DNA of 18,178 nucleotides from Turicibacter sp. UBA7094 (GTDB lineage: Bacteria; Bacillota_I; Bacilli_A; MOL361; Turicibacteraceae): positions 1 through 18,178 of the forward strand of contig DKYS01000132.1 of NCBI GenBank assembly GCA_002493395.1, given 5' to 3'. The notes below the pieces were generated by a model, which was not told the DNA's origin, ran no database searches, and saw nothing but the letters and a program-made list of their open reading frames with translations. This document shows, piece after piece, positions 13,655 to 18,178 of the stretch. Numbering within the stretch: the stretch's first letter is position 1; each line of letters begins with the position of its first letter. A program made the position numbers and the translations under genes.

Positions 13655-15208
13655 TTATCTAGCTGTTTCAACAGCACGTGTTTCACGAATAACTGTAATC
13701 TTAATATTTCCAGGATACTCTAATTCATTTTCAATGGTTTGACGGATTTCTCGAGCCACTTGATGTGCCTGAACATCATCTAATTGTTCTGGAATAACAG
13801 CGACCCGAACTTCACGTCCCGCTTGAATAGCAAAGGCTTTCTCTACCCCTTCGAAACGACACGCAATATTTTCAAGTTGTTCAAGTCGTTTAACATAATT
13901 CTCTAATGATTCACTTCTTGCTCCAGGTCTAGCAGCAGATAATGTATCAGCTGCAGCAACGATAACTGCAATTAAACTTTGTGGCTCACGATCTCCATGA
14001 TGCGATGCAATTCCGTCAATAACTACTGGATGTTCACGATAACGTGTAGCCAATTCAATTCCGATTTCAACGTGACTTCCTTCAATTTCATGATCCACTG
14101 CTTTTCCAATATCGTGGAGTAATCCTGCTCGTTTAGCCAGTTTAACATCTTCTCCTAATTCGGCAGCAATAATTCCAGATAAAAAAGCAACTTCCATGGA
14201 ATGTTTCAACACGTTTTGCCCATAACTTGTACGATAATTTAATCGACCAAGAATTTTCATTAAATCTGGATGAACTTTACCAATTCCCACTTCAAACACG
14301 GCATTTTCTCCATATTCTCGAATGCGAAGATCAACTTCACGTCGTGTTTTTTCAACAATTTCCTCAATTCGAGCAGGATGAATACGTCCATCTTGAACCA
14401 ATGTCTCAAGCGTAATACGAGCAATTTCACGTCTAATTGGATCAAAACAAGATAAAACGACGGCCTCTGGTGTGTCGTCAATAATTAAATCAACACCTGT
14501 TAATGATTCAATCGTACGAATATTACGGCCTTCTCGACCAATAATCCGACCCTTCATTTCATCGCTCGGTAAATTTACAACATTGACACTGTAATCACTC
14601 GTTTGCTCTGAAGCATATTTTTGAATGGCTAAAACAATCAATTCTTTTGCCTTTTTATCTGCCTCTAATCGGGCTTTTTCTTCTTCATCTTTAATATACT
14701 TCGCAACCTCGTGTGACATTTCATCCTCAACCTGTTTAAAAATAATGTCACGGGCCTCATCCATCGTTAACCCTGAAATCTCAATTAACTTTTGGCGTTG
14801 CCCCTCTAAAGTTTCTTCCACTTTGCTTTTTAGATCTTTTAGTTCGAGTTGTTTTGCAGCGATAGCTTCATCTTTCTTTTCAAGAGCCATTTCACGCTTC
14901 TCTAAATTTAAAATACGGCGATCAATTGTTTCCTCTCTTTGTACTAAACGTTCTTCTAAACGTACGAGTTCTGTTTTCTTCTCCTTAATGTCACGTTCTG
15001 CGCCAACTTTAAGTCGTTGAACCTCTTCTTTCGTTTCTAAAAGTACTTCTTTTTTCTTTGATTCCGCTTCTTTTTCAGACCTTGAGATAATATGTACAGC
15101 TGTTTGTTGAGCTCTCTCTAACTCAGCCTCATACACCTTTTTTCTCATAAAATACCCAATAACTAACCCTATCCCTACTAGCAAAATGGAGATGATCATT
15201 TGTGACAT
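13655..15208 (-). CDS. rny: Ribonuclease Y
   Basis: RNase Y is the membrane-anchored endoribonuclease that starts mRNA decay in many Firmicutes. Its 517 residues are full length. A single transmembrane helix (about 4-20) is followed by a long charged coiled coil (about 25-200). The KH domain has GRIIGREGRN (220-229). The HD domain starts near H336 and holds the metal-binding H365-D366 in LLHDIGK. The ATG at 15208 has GGAGGTG upstream. A near-consensus promoter and a leader of about 100 nt precede it. In B. subtilis RicA, RicF and RicT steer this enzyme, and ricA is in this window. The open frame on the opposite strand (14625-15020) is an effect of the repetitive coiled coil. Confidence 0.98.
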   Translation of the reverse strand: MSQMIISILLVGIGLVIGYFMRKKVYEAELERAQQTAVHIISRSEKEAESKKKEVLLETKEEVQRLKVGAERDIKEKKTELVRLEERLVQREETIDRRILNLEKREMALEKKDEAIAAKQLELKDLKSKVEETLEGQRQKLIEISGLTMDEARDIIFKQVEDEMSHEVAKYIKDEEEKARLEADKKAKELIVLAIQKYASEQTSDYSVNVVNLPSDEMKGRIIGREGRNIRTIESLTGVDLIIDDTPEAVVLSCFDPIRREIARITLETLVQDGRIHPARIEEIVEKTRREVDLRIREYGENAVFEVGIGKVHPDLMKILGRLNYRTSYGQNVLKHSMEVAFLSGIIAAELGEDVKLAKRAGLLHDIGKAVDHEIEGSHVEIGIELATRYREHPVVIDGIASHHGDREPQSLIAVIVAAADTLSAARPGARSESLENYVKRLEQLENIACRFEGVEKAFAIQAGREVRVAVIPEQLDDVQAHQVAREIRQTIENELEYPGNIKITVIRETRAVETAR

Positions 15209-15312
15209 AACTGCACCTCCAAATATTTGATATACGATTATCCGCCATAGATCTATTTAACGGCTCTATAGTTTTAAGATAATTAGCATTATGATATAAT
15301 ACTACATTCTTT

Positions 15313-15341
15313 ATTTTAATATTATTGTAATAACATGTCAA
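15313..15341 (-). promoter_or_regulatory. Sigma-A promoter of rny
   Basis: On the minus strand a perfect TTGACA (15336-15341), a 17-base spacer and TAAAAT (15313-15318, five of six). The start is expected near 15306, leaving about 98 nt of untranslated leader before the rny ATG. The leader contains the 10-base palindrome ATAGATCTAT (15247-15256). Confidence 0.8.
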
Positions 15342-15415
15342 GAATTCCACCCCAATCTAAAGAAAAGTAACACCAAAAATTGGTGAACCTCTTTCACCCC
15401 ATCCCCCTCCCCTAT

Positions 15416-15456
15416 AAAAAAGGATAAACAAGTCCTATGAACTCGTTTATCCTTTT
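15416..15456 (-). terminator. Terminator of recA
   Basis: Arms at 15418-15433 and 15441-15456 pair over 16 positions, including one G.U in the minus-strand RNA, around a seven-base loop. A six-T run (15416-15421) follows on that strand. It starts five bases after the recA stop. Confidence 0.88.
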
Positions 15457-15461
15457 CCTTT

Positions 15462-16484
15462 CTATTCTTCAATCATCGCTGCTTCCTGACTTAACGTCGG
15501 AATATTTAATTCTGCTCGAATTAAATCAGCAATCTCTTCCATAATGAATGGATTTTCCTTTAAGAATAACTTAGCATTTTCTCGCCCTTGTCCCATCTTC
15601 TCTCCTCGATAAGAGTACCAAGAACCGCTCTTTTCAACAATATTATACTCAACAGCTAAATCTAAAATTTCACCTTGTTTTGAAACACCTTCACCATACA
15701 TTACATCAACTTCAACTGTTTTAAACGGTGGTGCAACCTTGTTTTTTACGACTTTAATTTTAGCCACGTTACCGACAATATCTGTTCCAAGTTTGATCGC
15801 TTCACCACGGCGAACTTCAAGACGGATAGTTGAGTAAAACTTCAATGCACGTCCACCTGGCGTTACCTCTGGATTACCAAACATAACTCCGACTTTCTCG
15901 CGAATTTGATTAATAAAAATAGCAATCGTTTTAGTGGTATTAATAGCCCCTGATAGCTTACGCAACGCTTGCGACATTAAACGAGCCTGTAATCCGACGT
16001 GGGAATCTCCCATCTCACCTTCAATTTCTGCCCGTGGGACTAATGCTGCAACTGAATCGACAACTAAAATATCGATCGCTCCACTTCGAACTAATGCCTC
16101 AGCAATTTCTAAAGCTTGTTCTCCCGTATCCGGCTGAGAAACAAGCAATTCATCAGTATCTACTCCTAATTTTTCTGCATAGGCTGGATCAAGTGCATGC
16201 TCAGCATCGATAAACGCAGCGGTTCCACCTGATTTTTGCACCTCTGCGATTGCATGTAAAGCAAATGTTGTTTTACCTGAACTCTCGGGACCATAAATTT
16301 CAATGACGCGCCCGCGGGGATATCCCCCAACACCTAAGGCAGAATCTAGAGCAAGCGATCCTGAAGAAATGACTTCAATACGCGTATCCGTTTTTTCTCC
16401 TAATTTCATGACTGATCCTTTACCGTATTGTTTCTCAATACTTTTCAAGGCCTGCATCAATGCAGCTTCACGATTATTACTCAT
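15462..16484 (-). CDS. recA: Recombinase RecA
   Basis: RecA forms ATP-dependent filaments on single-stranded DNA, drives strand exchange and triggers LexA self-cleavage. The 340 residues are complete. The N-terminal helix is followed by Walker A GPESSGKT (65-72), the catalytic E95 in DAEHALDP, Walker B LVVDSVAALVP (140-150) and the DNA-binding loop L2 around 192-211 (NQIREKVGVMFGNPEVTPGG). The C-terminal domain ends in the acidic AAMIEE. The ATG at 16484 has AGGAGG nine bases upstream. It is a single gene between the pgsA and recA terminators; cinA, which precedes recA in B. subtilis, is absent. The 112 bases after the pgsA terminator hold no standard LexA site and no clear consensus promoter. 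Confidence 0.98.
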   Translation of the reverse strand: MSNNREAALMQALKSIEKQYGKGSVMKLGEKTDTRIEVISSGSLALDSALGVGGYPRGRVIEIYGPESSGKTTFALHAIAEVQKSGGTAAFIDAEHALDPAYAEKLGVDTDELLVSQPDTGEQALEIAEALVRSGAIDILVVDSVAALVPRAEIEGEMGDSHVGLQARLMSQALRKLSGAINTTKTIAIFINQIREKVGVMFGNPEVTPGGRALKFYSTIRLEVRRGEAIKLGTDIVGNVAKIKVVKNKVAPPFKTVEVDVMYGEGVSKQGEILDLAVEYNIVEKSGSWYSYRGEKMGQGRENAKLFLKENPFIMEEIADLIRAELNIPTLSQEAAMIEE

Positions 16485-16596
16485 CAGCTATATCCTCCTA
16501 TATCCTGTTTTATCTAATTTTTCTATCTACATTTAACATACCCATTTTAGGTCTAAATTCCTTTAATTTATTTTAATAATAAACTAATTTTTATTT

Positions 16597-16642
16597 AAAA
16601 GCAACAAAAAAGCGAAAACTCGTTCGCTTTTTTGTTGCTTTT
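16597..16642 (-). terminator. Strong terminator of rodZ-pgsA
   Basis: A perfect 20-bp inverted repeat (16597-16616 and 16623-16642) surrounds a six-base loop. The inner stem AGCGAA/TTCGCT is followed by six T, with further T-rich sequence in the outer arm. It overlaps the pgsA stop codon and separates pgsA from recA. A LexA-like sequence (16613-16626) spans its loop. Confidence 0.9.
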
Positions 16643-17223
16643 TACTTCGCTTCATCGAAAATATGTAAATTTTTGTAGATATATTCAATCCCTGATGCAA
16701 CGGTTAAAACGACCGCTAAAGCAATAAAAATTCGATCCACTGGCCAATTAAAAATTTCGAATGGATAGTTTAATAAAAGTAAAGTCGAAATCATAATAAA
16801 TTGTACCACTGTTTTGATTTTTCCAAGCCATCCTGCTGCAATAACGACTCCTTTTGAAGCAGCAATCGTTCTAAATCCAGTCACGATAAACTCACGAGCT
16901 AAAATAATAAAAACAACCCAACCAGAAATTAGACCATTTTCAAGTAAAACTAAAAGAGCAGCCGTAACTAAAAGTTTATCTGCTAATGGATCCATAAACT
17001 TTCCAAAATCGGTAATCATATTATACTTGCGTGCGACATACCCATCGATAAAATCGGTAATAGCCGCCAACAAAAAGATAATTAAACCTAAAAGATTAGC
17101 ATACGGGATTAAATAGTTATTAATTGAAACAGTATTCACAATCAAACTTGGAATGTAAAAACACACAATAAAAAATGGAATTAAAACAATACGTAATAAC
17201 GTTAACTTATTTGCTAAGTTCAT
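16642..17223 (-). CDS. pgsA: CDP-diacylglycerol--glycerol-3-phosphate 3-phosphatidyltransferase
   Basis: PgsA makes phosphatidylglycerol phosphate from CDP-diacylglycerol and glycerol 3-phosphate in the membrane, the committed step to phosphatidylglycerol. The 193 residues contain several hydrophobic helices and the complete CDP-alcohol phosphotransferase motif D57-x2-D60-G61-x2-A64-R65-x8-G74-x3-D78-x3-D82. The frame opens with a GTG at 17229, but that codon touches the Shine-Dalgarno. The ATG at 17223 has AGGTG five bases upstream and gives the family start MNLANKLTLLRI, so it is chosen. It lies eight bases from the rodZ stop, which overlaps its ribosome binding site; translational coupling is likely. 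Confidence 0.96.
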   Translation of the reverse strand: MNLANKLTLLRIVLIPFFIVCFYIPSLIVNTVSINNYLIPYANLLGLIIFLLAAITDFIDGYVARKYNMITDFGKFMDPLADKLLVTAALLVLLENGLISGWVVFIILAREFIVTGFRTIAASKGVVIAAGWLGKIKTVVQFIMISTLLLLNYPFEIFNWPVDRIFIALAVVLTVASGIEYIYKNLHIFDEAK

Positions 17224-17231
17224 ACTCACAC

Positions 17232-18098
17232 CTACTCAGTTTTTAGATTAATTTTTATATATTGATGAGGAGTTGACGGTTGGAATTCAAGTAATTGACC
17301 ATCAACTAAAATTCGAATGGCTGTTGCGTCCCCCACATTAAGCTCTAAAGTTCCGAACTGATCTTTCGTAATTCTTTGTTCGAATACCCCCGCTGCTTGA
17401 TAAGTTTCACCTGGAATTAAGTTTTGGCTTCCAAGTGTTGCACTGAGCCAACAAGAGGCCGTAAACTCTAACTTTAAATCTGCCCCATCTTGAGAAGTCA
17501 GAACATCAAAGACGATTTCTTTATCCGTCTGTGAGACTAATTTTACATCTAACGCTTCCATCGGCGTCGGTTCCTCTGTTTGAGAATTATTTTCTTCTTT
17601 AGGCGCTTGGATATCTTCACTCTTTACTTCTTCTTTTTTATCCGAATCAATTAAAGTTGAAGACTCTGGATTATTGATGACGATATTTTTATCCTCTTTA
17701 GGCGTGGCACTTTTAACCATGTCTACCACATAAAAAATTCCGAGACCTACGACCAAAACTCCACAAATAATTCCGGCTATACGCCCGATGTTTTGATTTC
17801 TTTTCTCTACTTGTTGCTTTTGAATTTTTACCTCGACTTCTTGTTGAATTTGATTCCCATAAAATTGTTGATACAACTCCCCGACATTCAACGATAAATA
17901 TGTTGCATACTTTTTAATATACATTTTCAAATAAAAAGAATCAAACCGTTCAAAATCCCCATTTTCTATATTTTTTAAATGTTGAATTGGAACCCCGATT
18001 TGGGTAGATACTTCCTCTAACTCAAGTTTTTGATTTTGACGTTGTTCTCGCAAATAATCAGCTAATTGTTGATTGCTTTCTTTATTTGAAAAATCCAT
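17232..18098 (-). CDS. rodZ: RodZ/YmfM-like cell-shape protein with helix-turn-helix
   Basis: This protein of 288 residues has the RodZ layout. A cytoplasmic helix-turn-helix of the RodZ type (about 10-75) includes LADYLREQRQNQKLELEEVS and IENGDFERFDSFYLKMYIKKYA. A basic juxtamembrane stretch (KQQVEKRNQNIGR) leads into one transmembrane helix (about 107-125). An acidic linker rich in E, S and P then leads to an extracellular DUF4115-like beta domain near the end. RodZ links MreB filaments to the wall-synthesis machinery. The frame extends to an ATG at 18119, but GGGAGGTG lies inside that extension, just before the ATG at 18098, so the latter is chosen. Position upstream of pgsA matches B. subtilis ymfM. 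Symbol by family; the precise role here is inferred. Confidence 0.9.
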   Translation of the reverse strand: MDFSNKESNQQLADYLREQRQNQKLELEEVSTQIGVPIQHLKNIENGDFERFDSFYLKMYIKKYATYLSLNVGELYQQFYGNQIQQEVEVKIQKQQVEKRNQNIGRIAGIICGVLVVGLGIFYVVDMVKSATPKEDKNIVINNPESSTLIDSDKKEEVKSEDIQAPKEENNSQTEEPTPMEALDVKLVSQTDKEIVFDVLTSQDGADLKLEFTASCWLSATLGSQNLIPGETYQAAGVFEQRITKDQFGTLELNVGDATAIRILVDGQLLEFQPSTPHQYIKINLKTE

Positions 18099-18142
18099 TT
18101 TGGCACCTCCCACAAACATCCTTTTATAAGCAAACTAAATTA

Positions 18143-18151
18143 ATAATAGCA
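18143..18151 (-). promoter_or_regulatory. Possible extended -10 promoter of rodZ-pgsA
   Basis: On the minus strand TGC-TATTAT (18143-18151) matches an extended -10 (five of six in the hexamer). No -35 is convincing. The leader would be about 38 nt. The window ends 27 bases further on, so upstream promoters cannot be excluded. Confidence 0.35.
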
Positions 18152-18178
18152 TACCTATATTTAATAAAAAAGTAAATA

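Noticed and set aside
14625..15020. 131-residue open frame on the plus strand opposite rny
   Set aside because: It is antisense to the charged coiled coil of RNase Y, whose repetitive codons leave the opposite frame open. It has no ribosome binding site and its serine/phenylalanine-rich product looks like no known family.
16814..17116. 100-residue open frame on the plus strand opposite pgsA
   Set aside because: It lies fully inside pgsA, has no Shine-Dalgarno sequence and gives a low-information protein. The pgsA frame carries an intact catalytic motif.
1..18178. Mobile elements, prophage genes, CRISPR arrays, tRNA or rRNA genes, or a new defence or metabolic system
   Set aside because: Every substantial frame belongs to a known core family in conserved order. 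No transposase, integrase, repeat array or tRNA-like fold was seen, and gene style is uniform.

Overview
This window is AT-rich core chromosome of a low-GC, endospore-forming member of the Bacillota (class Bacilli). The evidence is strong Shine-Dalgarno sequences on nearly every gene, Bacillus-type proteins (YneF, YnzC, YmdB, RNase Y, RodZ/YmfM), and the sporulation genes cotE and spoVS. Gene order follows Bacillus subtilis (rodZ-pgsA-recA-rny-ymdB-spoVS-miaB-ricA-cotE-mutS-mutL, and lexA-ynzC-tkt-yneF), but blocks that lie apart in B. subtilis are joined here, and cinA, pbpX, tdh-kbl, yneA and yneB are absent. This compact arrangement would fit a Turicibacter-like lineage. That genus guess is inference from memory, not shown by the sequence.

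There are sixteen genes. All are on the minus strand except lexA, so the functional order runs from high to low coordinates. rodZ and pgsA form a two-gene unit (cell shape, phosphatidylglycerol synthesis) ending at a strong terminator. recA stands alone with its own terminator. rny (RNase Y) has a near-consensus promoter and a leader of about 100 nt; ymdB follows beyond an unusually long perfect hairpin. spoVS is probably read by itself or with ymdB. miaB and ricA overlap and share a promoter. cotE is a single gene between two terminators. mutS-mutL-miaA is one tight operon with an extended -10 promoter. lexA faces miaA across a shared bidirectional terminator and is divergent from ynzC. tkt and yneF are separate single units.

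Three themes stand out. The first is DNA repair: recA, lexA, mutS and mutL lie within about 13.5 kb. The second is RNA handling: RNase Y, RicA (a partner of RNase Y in B. subtilis), and the tRNA A37 modification pair MiaA and MiaB. The third is sporulation (spoVS, cotE). lexA has a well-placed LexA operator across its own -35 box, while recA has no standard operator in the region after the upstream terminator.

For six genes (yneF, cotE, miaB, ymdB, pgsA, rodZ) I moved the start downstream of the longest open frame, because the Shine-Dalgarno sequence lies inside or against the longer version. No mobile element, CRISPR array, rRNA, tRNA or prophage gene was seen, and there is no gene-free stretch above 300 bases. 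I found no convincing undescribed system: the window is ordinary core genome with some regulatory details worth checking.
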